Assembly: GCF_003122205.1 (NCBI RefSeq)
Contig: NZ_QEYE01000001.1
Span: 186,001-250,000, forward strand
Length of the DNA stretch: 64,000 nt
Source of the DNA: Maritimibacter sp. 55A14
GTDB taxonomy: Bacteria > Pseudomonadota > Alphaproteobacteria > Rhodobacterales > Rhodobacteraceae
Direction: 5' to 3'
Shown here: piece by piece, positions 34,531-42,976 of the stretch
Position numbering within the stretch: the first letter of the stretch is position 1
Layout: the number at the start of each line of letters is the position of its first letter
Made by a program: the position numbers and the translations under genes
The notes under the pieces: generated by a model
Databases searched by the model: none
Told to the model about the DNA's origin: nothing
What the model saw: only the letters and a program-made list of their open reading frames with translations

Positions 34531-35099
34531 GCGCCCGCCTGCGCACCGTGCTGGAGGCGATCGACGCCGCCAATGCCGCGGACCCGACGCTGGAACCCGA
34601 TGGCGCGGGCGAAGCGCCCGCCGCGCTGCTCTACGGTCGGCGGATGTCCGCGGAACTGGCCGGGGTCGCGACCGATCCGCCGGAGGTTTTGCAGATCGCG
34701 GTGCGTGGCCAGCATATCGAGCGCTGGAAGCTGCCCCGCACGGACTTCCCCGAGGGCCGAGATGGCTATCTCGCCTGGCGGCGCGCGCAGGCCGCCGCCC
34801 ATGCCGGGCGCGTGGCCGGGCTGATGGAGGATGCGGGCTACGACGCCGAAGACCAGGCGCGCGCGGGCCAGTTGCTGCGCAAGGAAGGCATCAAGCGCGA
34901 CGCCGATGTGCAGATGCTCGAGGACGTGGCCTGCTTGGTCTTCCTGCGCTGGTATTTTGCCGATTTCGCCGCCCGGCACGACAGGGCGGCGGTGGCCCGC
35001 ATCGCCGCCAGGACCGCGCGCAAGATGTCGCCCGAGGGCCGCGCGCGGGCGCAGGCGGAATTCGATCTGGGCGACCTCGCCGCGGCCTTCGCGCCATAA
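34527..35099 (+). CDS. DUF4202 family protein
   Basis: A 190-residue soluble protein of the DUF4202 family, of unknown function. Family segments are TVLEAIDAANAADPTLEPDG, ELAGVATDPPEVLQIAVRGQ, HIERWKLPRTDFPEGRDGYL, and DVQMLEDVACLVFLRWYFAD. Its conserved histidines and acidic residues look like a metal-dependent (HD-like) helical fold (inference). The ATG overlaps the dnr stop by 4 bases (ATGA), so it is made with the NO-responsive regulator. It converges with norD. Confidence 0.8.
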   Translation: MSARLRTVLEAIDAANAADPTLEPDGAGEAPAALLYGRRMSAELAGVATDPPEVLQIAVRGQHIERWKLPRTDFPEGRDGYLAWRRAQAAAHAGRVAGLMEDAGYDAEDQARAGQLLRKEGIKRDADVQMLEDVACLVFLRWYFADFAARHDRAAVARIAARTARKMSPEGRARAQAEFDLGDLAAAFAP

Positions 35100-35102
35100 G
35101 CC

Positions 35103-35210
35103 TCATAGCAGCGGCGCGGGTTCGAGACCGGCAGGAAGCAGCAGACGGACCCCGATCACAAAGGTGATGCCGCACCGCCAGGCCGGCTCCGCGTCGGCGG
35201 GGACGGCCAT
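35103..35210 (-). CDS. Possible 35-residue coupled ORF after norD
   Basis: The norD stop and an ATG overlap as TGATG (35208-35212). The frame encodes MAVPADAEPAWRCGITFVIG and a short hydrophobic end, VRLLLPAGLEPAPLL, stopping at 35103. It has one short hydrophobic segment, but no known family is recognised and norE/norF are not evident. Coupling is the only support, so it may be chance. Confidence 0.25.
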   Translation of the reverse strand: MAVPADAEPAWRCGITFVIGVRLLLPAGLEPAPLL

Positions 35211-37147
35211 CAAGCCACCAGGTGGCGGTAGATTTCGGGCAGCGCCTGGGTCAGCCGGTCGGGATGGGCCACGACCGAGAAGCCGCCGCGCCCGAAGATG
35301 CGCCCGAACCAGGCCTTGGAGCGGCTGTCGATGGTCACGGCGTGGACAGCATGGCCCGCGCGGCGCGCCTCGCGCACCGCCATGCGGCTGTCCTCGATGC
35401 CGTGGCGCCCTTCGTAATGGTCCAGATCGTTGGGCTTCCCGTCGGTGATGACCAGAAGCAGGCGGCGGCGGCGCGCCTCACGCGTGAGCCCGGCCGAGAC
35501 ATGGCGCAGCGCTGCCCCCAGCCGCGTGTAATGGCCCGGCCGCAGCGCCGCGATGCGGGCCTCCACAGCCGGGCCCATCGGCTCGCCGAACCCTTTGACG
35601 CGGCGCAGCCAGACGCGGTCCCGCCTGAGCGAGTTGAAGGCCGAGATCGCGCAATCGTCGCCCGCCGCGCTGAGCCCCCAGGCCAGCGCCACCAGCGCCT
35701 CGCGCTCGATGTCGATCACTGCGCGGCCGGTCACCGCGCTTTCGGTGGAGCGCGAGATGTCGAGCAGGATCGACACCGCCAGATCACGCGCCTCGTGCCG
35801 CGCGGCGCGCCAGATGCAACCTGAGCCCTGCCCGGTGGCCAGCAGGTCGGCACGGGCGCGCACCGCGGCATCCAGGTCGATCTCCTCGCCATCTGGCTGT
35901 CCGGGCAGCATGACCCGCGCGGGGCGCAGTGCCTCGAACTGACGGCGCACCGCGCGGATGCGCCGCGCGGCACGCGGATCGGGCGGCGGCGGGGTTTCCA
36001 GCGCCTCGGCCGGGCTGTCGAGCACCCGCGCATGGCCGGCCAGATAACAGCCCGCCCGCGCATCCCATTCCGGGTAGACATGGATACCGGAAATCCGTTC
36101 CAGGTCAGCCTCTTGCGGGGCAAGGTCGAGATGCAGCTTTAACCGTGCGGCGGGGGCTTTGGAGATCTGCGCCAGGGCGATCTCGTCGGCGTCCCGCGCG
36201 GCTTTCTGCGCGTTGCCGGGATCGTCGTCATCGACCCGGCGGTTGAGGTTCAGGAATTCCGCGAAGCTCAGGATCGCCTCGAACTTGTGCAGGATCAGGC
36301 TGTCGCGCCGTTCCGGTCCGTCGGCCTTTCGGCGGCGCGCCTTCTTCTGGAGCGCCTCCTCCGCGGCCTCGGGCGCCCCGTCCGGTGCCTCGCCCGACGC
36401 ATCGGGGCGCGCGCCATGCTCGAAGGGGCGCAGATCGGGCCAGAGCGGCACCGGCAGGAACGTGCGGTAGCCGCGCGGCGCGCACGGCACCTCCCCCGCC
36501 TCGGCGTCTTCCAGCGCGAACCAGAGCCGCGCGCCCTCGCCCGTCCGGGGCCGTTCCGCGCCCAGAAGATGCAGGATCACCCCCTCGACCCCGGCTTCAA
36601 TGGCCGGCAAGGCGCGCCGGGGCCGACCCGCGCGCAAGGCGCCGCAGAGCTCGCTATGAAGTCCCGTCAGGCCCGGACAGTCCTCCAGCACCGCCCGCGT
36701 CGCCGCGCGCGCGGCGCGCAACGCGGCCAGGTCGCGGGCCAGCGGATCGGCGGGCAGAGCGGCGGGCGCCCCGGCCCGCGCGGCCATCGCCGCCAGCCAC
36801 AGATAGAGCGCCCCATTGGCGGCACGCATGGGAAAGACCGTCAGGCGCGGCGGCAGGCGCAGCGCGGCGCCGTCGAAACTGGCGCGCGCCAACCGCTCCT
36901 CGGCCACGCCCAGACGGCGGCGCTGCGTCAGGCGATGCGTGCTGACCTCGGCGGCGGCGGGCCGGATCTCCACCGACCCGGCGCCGCCCAGGCCGCGAAA
37001 GAAGACCGCCAGCCGCCCGCCGATCTCGGAGAGATCGACCGCGGCCTCCTCATGCGTCTCGGGCGCATCGAGGCGGCTGGCGAAGGCATGCCACAGTTTC
37101 CCGACAGTTTCCTCGGGTTCCCATGGCTCGAGATCGATCCCGCCCAT
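35210..37147 (-). CDS. norD: Nitric oxide reductase activation protein NorD
   Basis: A 645-residue cytoplasmic protein with a C-terminal von Willebrand factor A domain. The MIDAS motif is ILLDISRSTESAVTGRAVID (DxSxS), with the later acidic residue in LLVITDGKPNDLDHYEG. The N-terminal half is typical of NorD. It works with the MoxR-type ATPase NorQ to insert the nonheme iron or mature NorBC. The start at 37147 has GGTGAGG upstream; an alternative GTG overlaps the norQ stop by 3-4 bases. It is the last recognised gene of norCBQD. Confidence 0.94.
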   Translation of the reverse strand: MGGIDLEPWEPEETVGKLWHAFASRLDAPETHEEAAVDLSEIGGRLAVFFRGLGGAGSVEIRPAAAEVSTHRLTQRRRLGVAEERLARASFDGAALRLPPRLTVFPMRAANGALYLWLAAMAARAGAPAALPADPLARDLAALRAARAATRAVLEDCPGLTGLHSELCGALRAGRPRRALPAIEAGVEGVILHLLGAERPRTGEGARLWFALEDAEAGEVPCAPRGYRTFLPVPLWPDLRPFEHGARPDASGEAPDGAPEAAEEALQKKARRRKADGPERRDSLILHKFEAILSFAEFLNLNRRVDDDDPGNAQKAARDADEIALAQISKAPAARLKLHLDLAPQEADLERISGIHVYPEWDARAGCYLAGHARVLDSPAEALETPPPPDPRAARRIRAVRRQFEALRPARVMLPGQPDGEEIDLDAAVRARADLLATGQGSGCIWRAARHEARDLAVSILLDISRSTESAVTGRAVIDIEREALVALAWGLSAAGDDCAISAFNSLRRDRVWLRRVKGFGEPMGPAVEARIAALRPGHYTRLGAALRHVSAGLTREARRRRLLLVITDGKPNDLDHYEGRHGIEDSRMAVREARRAGHAVHAVTIDSRSKAWFGRIFGRGGFSVVAHPDRLTQALPEIYRHLVA

Positions 37148-37155
37148 CGCCGGCC

Positions 37156-37959
37156 TCACCCGAAAACGGCGGTGACGAGATCAAGGAGCCCGCGTTTCAC
37201 ATCCTCGTCGTCGCTGAGCGGCTCGATCATCGCGGCGCGAACCGCGCGGTCCACGTCCATCCCCTGATGGATGAGCGTGGCGCAGTATACGATGAGCCGG
37301 GTGGAGACGCCTTCCTCCAGATCCTGGCCGCGCAGCGCCCTGAGCTTGCCCGCAAGCCGCACCAGCGGCGCAACGCGCGCCTCGGCCAAGCCGCTTTCGG
37401 CGGCGACGACGGCGATTTCCTGGCCCGGTTCGGGGAAGCCGAATTCCAGCGACAGGAAGCGCTGGCGGGTGGAGGGTTTCAGCGTCTTGAGAATATTCTG
37501 GTAACCGGGGTTGTAGGAGGCCACCAGCATGAAGCCGGGGGCGGCCTGCAACTCCTCGCCGGTGCGGTCGATAGGCAGGCTGCGCCGGTCGTCGGTCAAG
37601 GGATGCAGCACCACGGTCACGTCCTTGCGGGCCTCCACCACCTCGTCGAGATAGCAGATTGCGCCCTCGCGGACCGCACGGGTCAACGGGCCGTCCACCC
37701 AGACGGTTTCGCCGCCCTTGAGCAGGTAGCGCCCGATCAGATCCGCCGCCGACAGATCGTCGTGACAGGCCACGGTATAGAGCCGCCGGCCGAGGCGCGC
37801 GGCCATGTGGGCCACGAACCGGGTCTTGCCGCAGCCGGTGGGTCCCTTGAGCAGCAGCGGCAGGCCATTGACATGGGCGGCCGCGAAGATGTCGCACTCG
37901 TCGCCCTGGGCGAGGTAGAAGGGGGCCGCGGCCCCCTCCTGCATGATATTTCCGTCCAT
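37156..37959 (-). CDS. norQ: MoxR-type AAA ATPase NorQ
   Basis: A 267-residue AAA+ protein (CbbQ/NirQ/NorQ family). Walker A is LLLKGPTGCGKTRFVAHMA and Walker B is AICYLDEVVEARKD. Sensor 1 is FMLVASYNPGYQNILKTLKP, and the arginine finger region follows as PSTRQRFLSLEFGFPEP. With NorD it remodels or activates nitric oxide reductase in the cytoplasm. The ATG at 37959 follows GGAG; a GTG that overlaps the norB stop is the alternative. It sits between norB and norD. Confidence 0.96.
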   Translation of the reverse strand: MDGNIMQEGAAAPFYLAQGDECDIFAAAHVNGLPLLLKGPTGCGKTRFVAHMAARLGRRLYTVACHDDLSAADLIGRYLLKGGETVWVDGPLTRAVREGAICYLDEVVEARKDVTVVLHPLTDDRRSLPIDRTGEELQAAPGFMLVASYNPGYQNILKTLKPSTRQRFLSLEFGFPEPGQEIAVVAAESGLAEARVAPLVRLAGKLRALRGQDLEEGVSTRLIVYCATLIHQGMDVDRAVRAAMIEPLSDDEDVKRGLLDLVTAVFG

Positions 37960-37964
37960 CGGTC

Positions 37965-39329
37965 TCACTCCGCCGGCGTGGTTGCATCGGCCGAGATCAC
38001 CTCCCGGCGCGGGACGAGCACGGCGTAGATGAAGACCAGCACGCCCAGCACGACGACGGCACCGGCACCCAGCCGCATCCAGTAGAAGATCGCAAGCTGG
38101 TCCTGCACGCCCATGTAATCCTCGCCCAGCACGCGCTGGAGATGGGTCTGGAGCGTGCCCGCGAAAGTCAGCACCACAGTCATGAAGACCATGCCGCCCG
38201 ACATCAGCCAGAAGGAGGCCATGTTGAGCACCTGGTTATAGGGATCGCGGTTTCGCAGGATCGGCATGGCGTAGGTGAAGATCGCCAGGTTGAGCGAGAC
38301 ATAGGCTCCGAAAAAGGCCAGGTGCCCGTGCGCCGCGGTGATCTGCGTGCCGTGGGTATAATAGTTGACCCCGTGCAGCGTGTGCAGAAAGCCCCAGACC
38401 CCGGCGCCGAAGAAGGCCAGCGTGGCACAGCCCAGCGACCACAGAAGCGCCGCCTTGTTGGGATGGTCGCGCCGGCCCTTCCAGACCATGACGAAGGCGA
38501 AAGCCATCATCCCGAAGAAGGGCACCACCTCGAGCGCCGAGAAGATCGAGCCGATCCACTGCCAGTAGCCCGGCGTGCCGATCCAGTAATAGTGGTGCCC
38601 GGTACCCAGGATGCCCGAGAAGAGGGCCGTGGCGACGATGACATAGAGCCATTTCTCCACCACCTCGCGGTCCACGCCGGTCAGCTTGAGCATCAGATAG
38701 GCCAGGATCGCGGCCATGATCAGCTCCCACACACCCTCGACCCAGAGATGCACGACATACCACCAGTACTGCTTGTCGAGGCCCAGATTCTCAGGGTTGT
38801 AGAAGGCGAAGAGGAAGAGCAGCGCCAGCCCCCAGAGCCCCAGAAGCAGGACATTGGTGATCGCCGTCTTCTTGCCCTTCAGGAAGGTCATGGTGACGTT
38901 GTAGAGGAAGATCAGCGCCGCCACGACGATGCCGATCTTGACCCAGCCGGGCTGTTCCAGGAACTCTCGCCCGTCCTTGCCCAGCAGCCAGCTTCCCTCG
39001 AAGAGGTTGAAGACATAGGTCACGACGACGCCGAGCGTGCCCAGCACCAGAATGGCAAGCTGCACATAGGCCAGCATCGGCGAATGGATCTCGTGCTCGG
39101 CCTCTTCGGGGATCAGGAAATAGGCCGCCCCCATGAAGCCCAGGATCAGCCAGACGATCAGGCTGTTCGTGTGCAGCATCCGCACGATGTTGAAGGGCAG
39201 CACCTCCGAGAGCGTGTTGGGGGCGACATAGATCAGCCCCGCCAGCAGCCCGCCCAGAACCTGGATCGCGAAGAGCGCCATCGCGGTGACGAAATAGACC
39301 TTCGCGATCTGTTGTGTCTCGTATTTCAT
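37965..39329 (-). CDS. norB: Nitric oxide reductase catalytic subunit NorB
   Basis: A 454-residue membrane subunit of cytochrome c-dependent nitric oxide reductase (cNOR), reducing two NO to N2O. Twelve transmembrane helices are expected. Ligands visible: H53 in RMLHTNSLIVW (low-spin heme b), HLWVEGVWELIMAA with the FeB histidine and conserved glutamates, GTGHHYYWIG (two FeB histidines), and HGHLAFFGAYVSLNLA (heme b3 and heme b ligands). No quinol-oxidase extension is present, so this is cNOR with NorC as partner. It lies 11 bases after norC. Confidence 0.98.
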   Translation of the reverse strand: MKYETQQIAKVYFVTAMALFAIQVLGGLLAGLIYVAPNTLSEVLPFNIVRMLHTNSLIVWLILGFMGAAYFLIPEEAEHEIHSPMLAYVQLAILVLGTLGVVVTYVFNLFEGSWLLGKDGREFLEQPGWVKIGIVVAALIFLYNVTMTFLKGKKTAITNVLLLGLWGLALLFLFAFYNPENLGLDKQYWWYVVHLWVEGVWELIMAAILAYLMLKLTGVDREVVEKWLYVIVATALFSGILGTGHHYYWIGTPGYWQWIGSIFSALEVVPFFGMMAFAFVMVWKGRRDHPNKAALLWSLGCATLAFFGAGVWGFLHTLHGVNYYTHGTQITAAHGHLAFFGAYVSLNLAIFTYAMPILRNRDPYNQVLNMASFWLMSGGMVFMTVVLTFAGTLQTHLQRVLGEDYMGVQDQLAIFYWMRLGAGAVVVLGVLVFIYAVLVPRREVISADATTPAE

Positions 39330-39340
39330 GGTCTTTCTCC

Positions 39341-39793
39341 TCAGCCCGCGTCGTTCGGCGGCCAGTTCTGGGTGTCCATCCGGTCGGTCCAGAGCAGGAA
39401 CTCGCTCAACGCCCGGATGTCGCTGTCGCTCAGGTTGAATTGCGGCATCTGCCGGCGCCCCGGCACGCCCGTGGGCTGCGCCTCCATCCAGCCCTTGAGC
39501 ACTTCGAAGGCGCCCTCATGGTCGTCGGCGACGCCCCAGCGGGTCATCACATTGCCCAGCTCGGGGGCGAAATAGGCGCCCTCGCCATGCAAGGTGTGGC
39601 AGTTGATACAGGCGTTTTCTTCCCAGACGCGCTTGCCGCGCGCCACCTCTTCGGTCAGTCCCGCCGTATCCGTCGATGTGTTCACGATGTAGTAGTGGCT
39701 GTGAACCGACAGGCCGACGAAGATGACGATGAAGAACAGCGACCCGCCGTAGAATATGTTGCGGGCCATGGATTTCGTCATGACTTCGCGCAT
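39341..39793 (-). CDS. norC: Nitric oxide reductase cytochrome c subunit NorC
   Basis: A 150-residue membrane-anchored cytochrome c that feeds electrons to NorB. One N-terminal helix (NIFYGGSLFFIVIFVGLSVH) anchors it, and the heme site is CINCH at residues 62-66. A distal methionine is likely in RRQMPQFNLSD. The ATG at 39793 is chosen because it gives the usual 150 residues; the long open frame upstream crosses the promoter. A Dnr/FNR box lies about 65 bases upstream, which puts the norCBQD operon under anaerobic/NO control. Confidence 0.97.
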   Translation of the reverse strand: MREVMTKSMARNIFYGGSLFFIVIFVGLSVHSHYYIVNTSTDTAGLTEEVARGKRVWEENACINCHTLHGEGAYFAPELGNVMTRWGVADDHEGAFEVLKGWMEAQPTGVPGRRQMPQFNLSDSDIRALSEFLLWTDRMDTQNWPPNDAG

Positions 39794-39857
39794 TGCGCTC
39801 TCCCCTGCGGAAGTTGTTTCGGTGCAGGGACCATGCGCACGCGGCGCAGCGCAGACC

Positions 39858-39871
39858 TTAACGAAAGTCAA
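39858..39871 (-). promoter_or_regulatory. Dnr/FNR box of the nor operon
   Basis: TTAACGAAAGTCAA (TTGAC-TTTC-GTTAA on the minus strand) lies about 65 bases before norC. The same 14 bases occur before nirI/nirS at 54031-54044, and a two-base variant occurs before nosR. Confidence 0.8.
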
Positions 39872-40075
39872 GCAGATCGGGGAAAGGCGCGGCGCTGGTG
39901 TTCGCCGCCTGACATAAGATACCCGATGGAAGCAGGGTATCGGGCATTGGCCCAGCATCCTTGAGCTAAACGGTCAGATGACGGCTAGGAGCCCTTATTG
40001 ATCGAGCGAGCAGTTGCCGCATTTCGCAGATGCAACATGAAGCCGCCAAGCTGTCCGGGATACTAAGCCACTTCA

Positions 40076-40513
40076 CTACATCATGAATTTCCCGGTTGGC
40101 TCAAACCAAAGCGGCTCTTCCCACGGCACCGCTTCAACCTCCCCCCGCCTGCCCCTGGCGCAGTAGACCTGTTTCAGACCGTTTGAAGTTTGCAGCCATG
40201 CCCCTTTCTTTCGCTCCAACCATGCGCTTGCGTAGAAACCACCCATCCCTCGGCGACTACTTGCGCCAGCCAGTGCGGCATTGATGAATTTCTTTCCGTG
40301 ATCAGTGGGCCAAAGAGTTGCCTTGAAGGACAATTCACCGTGTCCAACATCGGCAACACTCGCCACTGCAGGAATCCCGTCCATGTCGAATTCAATCACG
40401 GGCTGATCGCCCCAGCGATTGCCATTCGCGGCTAGCGTAATGAGTTTGCGCCGCAAGTATTCGTTGATCGTGCGAACAAGCACCTTCTGGGCCAGAAGCT
40501 CCTTGGCGTTCAT
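40076..40513 (-). CDS. Hypothetical protein in a lower-GC insert
   Basis: A 145-residue soluble protein with no family that I recognise. It begins MNAKELLAQKVLVRTINEYL, has a beta-rich middle (VIEFDMDGIPAVASVADVGH, then ELSFKATLWPTDHGKKFINA) and ends near EPLWFEPTGKFMM. No signal peptide or membrane segment is seen. Codon use is clearly less GC-rich than that of its neighbours and the surrounding spacer is AT-richer, so horizontal acquisition is likely. It diverges from the membrane protein gene at 40583. It separates the nor genes from the nos-linked cytochromes. Confidence 0.55.
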   Translation of the reverse strand: MNAKELLAQKVLVRTINEYLRRKLITLAANGNRWGDQPVIEFDMDGIPAVASVADVGHGELSFKATLWPTDHGKKFINAALAGASSRRGMGGFYASAWLERKKGAWLQTSNGLKQVYCARGRRGEVEAVPWEEPLWFEPTGKFMM

Positions 40514-40582
40514 AGTTTACCCCACTACTGTCGGTTGTCTCGGGGACCATACCTCCGTTTGGTGATGAAGGAAATAAAACTG

Positions 40583-40954
40583 ATGGGGCAGGTTCGCTGG
40601 CACCGCGGATTCATTCGTATTTGGGGTGTATTTTCGTTGATGTGGGTATTGTTATGGGTGGTAAATCTCTGGGTGAGCTACCCGACCGGGGATGGTGAAG
40701 TGTTTCTTCGACACGGAAGGATCGTCATGGGCATTGACCATGCAAAGCAACGCGCTCAAGAGATCGAGTATTCAGACCCTGAAGGTTCCCGCGAACTCAT
40801 TGCCCAGATTCCCGCAGCTGAGGAACGGCTTGCGGCGCAGAAGAGGGACGAATTTGTCAATACTGCCATCGTGATTATCCTTCCACCCGCTGCTCTCTTG
40901 GGGCTGCTCTACGTCTTCGGCTGGATTGCCCGCGGTTTTCGAAGTAATGACTGA
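40583..40954 (+). CDS. Hypothetical membrane protein in a lower-GC insert
   Basis: A 123-residue protein with two transmembrane segments (IWGVFSLMWVLLWVVNLWVS near the N-terminus and VNTAIVIILPPAALLGLLYV near the C-terminus) and a charged helical loop between them (AKQRAQEIEYSDPEGSRELI). The ATG at 40583 has AAGGAA nine bases upstream; earlier in-frame starts at 40535 and 40565 are weaker. Base composition is lower in GC than that of the flanking nor and nos genes. It shares a short divergent promoter region with the hypothetical gene on the other strand. No family is recognised. Confidence 0.5.
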   Translation: MGQVRWHRGFIRIWGVFSLMWVLLWVVNLWVSYPTGDGEVFLRHGRIVMGIDHAKQRAQEIEYSDPEGSRELIAQIPAAEERLAAQKRDEFVNTAIVIILPPAALLGLLYVFGWIARGFRSND

Positions 40955-41132
40955 CGCGAAAATCTGAATCCGATGTGATTTGGTCGTGTCGAGCATGCTG
41001 CGCTTGCGCACACTGACCTCGCAGCCGCAGTGATTGAGCGCTCCGTCCGCATCTCTGCCCCCTCGGACCTTCGTCCGAGCGACCGAGGGCGCACCAGAGG
41101 CAGACTGGGACCCTTTTGTCAGGTGGTGAACA

Positions 41133-41654
41133 CTAGCGTCCGCCCCGAAGGAACGCGCCCAGCGTCTCGGTCATCCGGGCGGCCTCGGCCTCGGTCAGCC
41201 GGGCATGGCCGGGCAGGAAGGCCGCGATGTCGTGCCCGGTATAGCGCCCAAGGAGCTGGCCGTCGCGGTGGATCAGGTTCAGCCGGGCGAAATCGCGCGC
41301 CGGGTCATGGCAGAAGATGCAGCGCTCGCGATAGAGCCCGCCCGTGGCAAGCTGCGCGCGGAAAACCTCCAGGAATAGCTCCAGCTCCGCGCCTTGCAGG
41401 CCGCCCTTGTGGTGGGCCAGGAAGGCTTCGATATCCTGCCCGTCGCTGCCCACGAGCCGGCCGTTCACGACGCTCAGCCGCTCGCGCACGAAAGGCCCGG
41501 CATGTCCGTGACAGGCAAGGCAGCGGGCCTCGAAAATTTTATGGAAATCCTGGGATGCCGCCGGCCCGCTCAGGCCGGCGGCGAAAATCAAGGCACCCGC
41601 GAGGTGCCGCCAGACCCTATTCGAAGGTCTCGAGATAGGCGATGACGTCTGCAC
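41133..41654 (-). CDS. Periplasmic diheme cytochrome c
   Basis: A 173-residue protein with two heme c sites, CLACH (ARCLACHGHAGPFVRERL) and CIFCH (YRERCIFCHDPARDFARL). The N-terminal region RVWRHLAGALIFAAGLSGPA works as a signal peptide. The start is GTG at 41654, overlapping the upstream cytochrome gene by about 38 bases; AAGGAAGAAG lies upstream, and no other in-frame start fits. It is the last gene of a nine-gene nosRZDFYLX-cytochrome-cytochrome series. It may carry electrons toward N2O reductase or its maturation (inference). Confidence 0.82.
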   Translation of the reverse strand: MQTSSPISRPSNRVWRHLAGALIFAAGLSGPAASQDFHKIFEARCLACHGHAGPFVRERLSVVNGRLVGSDGQDIEAFLAHHKGGLQGAELELFLEVFRAQLATGGLYRERCIFCHDPARDFARLNLIHRDGQLLGRYTGHDIAAFLPGHARLTEAEAARMTETLGAFLRGGR

Positions 41655-41997
41655 GGTCTTCTTCCTTGCGCAGACCGGCGAAGCTCATCTTGTTGCCGGG
41701 AATGAAATCGCGCGGGTTTTCCAGATAGGCGGCCAGGTTATCTTCGCTCCAGACCATGCCCTCTTCCTTCTTCGCCATGAAGGCGTCGGAATATTTGAAG
41801 TCTTCGTTGGAGGCGACTTCGGCGCCCACGACCCCGGTCAGCGGCGGACCGACGCGCGGCTTGGCGCCCTCGCCGATCATATGGCACGCCTTGCACTTGC
41901 GAAACACCTTCTCGCCGGCTTCGGCGTCGCCATCGGCATGGGCCGGCAGCGCGATGCCCACCAGGCAGGCCACTGTCAGGGCGGTCTTGAGTTTCAT
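41617..41997 (-). CDS. Cytochrome c-550/c2-like electron carrier
   Basis: A 126-residue periplasmic class I cytochrome c. The signal peptide is MKLKTALTVACLVGIALPAHA. The heme site is CKACH, followed by the typical MIGEGAKPRVGPPLTGVVG and a distal methionine in NKMSFAGLRK. The C-terminal helix is EDRADVIAYLETFE. Such carriers take electrons from the bc1 complex to nitrite, NO and N2O reductases. It starts 32 bases after nosX with a GGAGG site, so it is probably part of the nos transcript and could be a direct NosZ donor (inference). Confidence 0.9.
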   Translation of the reverse strand: MKLKTALTVACLVGIALPAHADGDAEAGEKVFRKCKACHMIGEGAKPRVGPPLTGVVGAEVASNEDFKYSDAFMAKKEEGMVWSEDNLAAYLENPRDFIPGNKMSFAGLRKEEDRADVIAYLETFE

Positions 41998-42029
41998 CTT
42001 GTCATCCTCCTAGTTTTGGGAACGGGTTT

Positions 42030-42971
42030 TCAGATCAGTGTTTCCACGCGGGTTTCCGGTTGTCCAGCCAAGGTAGCGTGAATGTCGGGCGCGTCCATGA
42101 GACAAAAGGCGGTGGAGAGCCCGTCTGCCAGCGCCGCCCGCGGGGCGGAGATCGAGACCACCCGCCAGCGCCCGCCGGGGCGGCCCGTCAGCGGGTCGAT
42201 GATATGACCGACCCGGCCTGCGGCGTCGAGCAGCGTGCCCTGCGGTGCCGACGTGGCCAGCGCCCGGTCGCTGAGCGCGGTGCGGCCCACAAGCGCGCCG
42301 TCGGGGCCGGCGATCCCGGCCTGCCAGGGACCGCCATCGGGCCGCCTGCCGTTGCCCACGACCTCGCCCATGTTCACCAGCACGTCGCCGAAGCCCCGCG
42401 CCCGCAGCAGGTCCGAAATCCGGTCGGCGATATACCCCTGCGCGATCCCGTTGAGCGTCAGGGCCATGCCGGGCCGGGCGAAGCGCACCGCCTCCGGGCC
42501 GAAGCGGACATGGCCGAAGCCAACGCAAGCGCGCGCCGTCGCCACCGCCGCCGCGTCCGGGCGGCTGCCACGTTCCGCCGCGCGGGCATGAAGCATCCAG
42601 AGCGGCTGCACGCTGGGATCGAAGGCGCCGCCGGTCTTGCGGTGGAGCGTGGCGCAGAGCCCGAGCAGTTCCAACATCTCGGGTGGCGGCGTCGGCAATT
42701 CGCCGTCGCGGTTGAGCTGCGCCAGGGCGCTGCCAGCCCGGTGCAGGCTGAAGATCGCCTCCTGCCGCGCGACCTCGGCCGCAACATCGGCGAAGATCGC
42801 CTGCGCCTCGTCCCCGGCGACACCGGCCAGCACCATGCTGGCCTCGGCCCCAAGCGCACGGCCCTGCCAGCGGGCGGCGGGCGCGGCGGCACGCGCGCCG
42901 GCTGGCCAGGCCAGCGCGGCGGCGCTCAGCGCGATGAAACGGCGGCGGCTCTGATGCTGTTGCTGGCTCAT
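42030..42971 (-). CDS. nosX: NosX, FAD:protein FMN transferase (ApbE family)
   Basis: A 313-residue Tat-exported ApbE-family protein (SRRRFIALSAAALAWPAGAR). ApbE proteins attach FMN covalently to threonine in S(T)GAT sites. NosR has such a site, and NosX is needed for N2O reduction in Paracoccus. Segments include GALGAEASMVL, GGAFDPSVQPLW, LTLNGIAQGYIADR and VGHIIDPLTGRPGGRW. The start at 42971 gives an AAGGA motif 8 bases upstream; the start at 42980 would have none. It follows nosL with a short overlap region. No NirX is present, so it may also serve NirI. Confidence 0.9.
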   Translation of the reverse strand: MSQQQHQSRRRFIALSAAALAWPAGARAAAPAARWQGRALGAEASMVLAGVAGDEAQAIFADVAAEVARQEAIFSLHRAGSALAQLNRDGELPTPPPEMLELLGLCATLHRKTGGAFDPSVQPLWMLHARAAERGSRPDAAAVATARACVGFGHVRFGPEAVRFARPGMALTLNGIAQGYIADRISDLLRARGFGDVLVNMGEVVGNGRRPDGGPWQAGIAGPDGALVGRTALSDRALATSAPQGTLLDAAGRVGHIIDPLTGRPGGRWRVVSISAPRAALADGLSTAFCLMDAPDIHATLAGQPETRVETLI

Positions 42972-42976
42972 GGCTT

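Noticed and set aside
41060-41090. Small hairpin CTCGGAC-CTTC-GTCCGAG near the right edge of the low-GC insert
   Set aside because: A 7-bp stem without T-run and without a matching copy at the other edge, so no terminator or insertion boundary could be supported.
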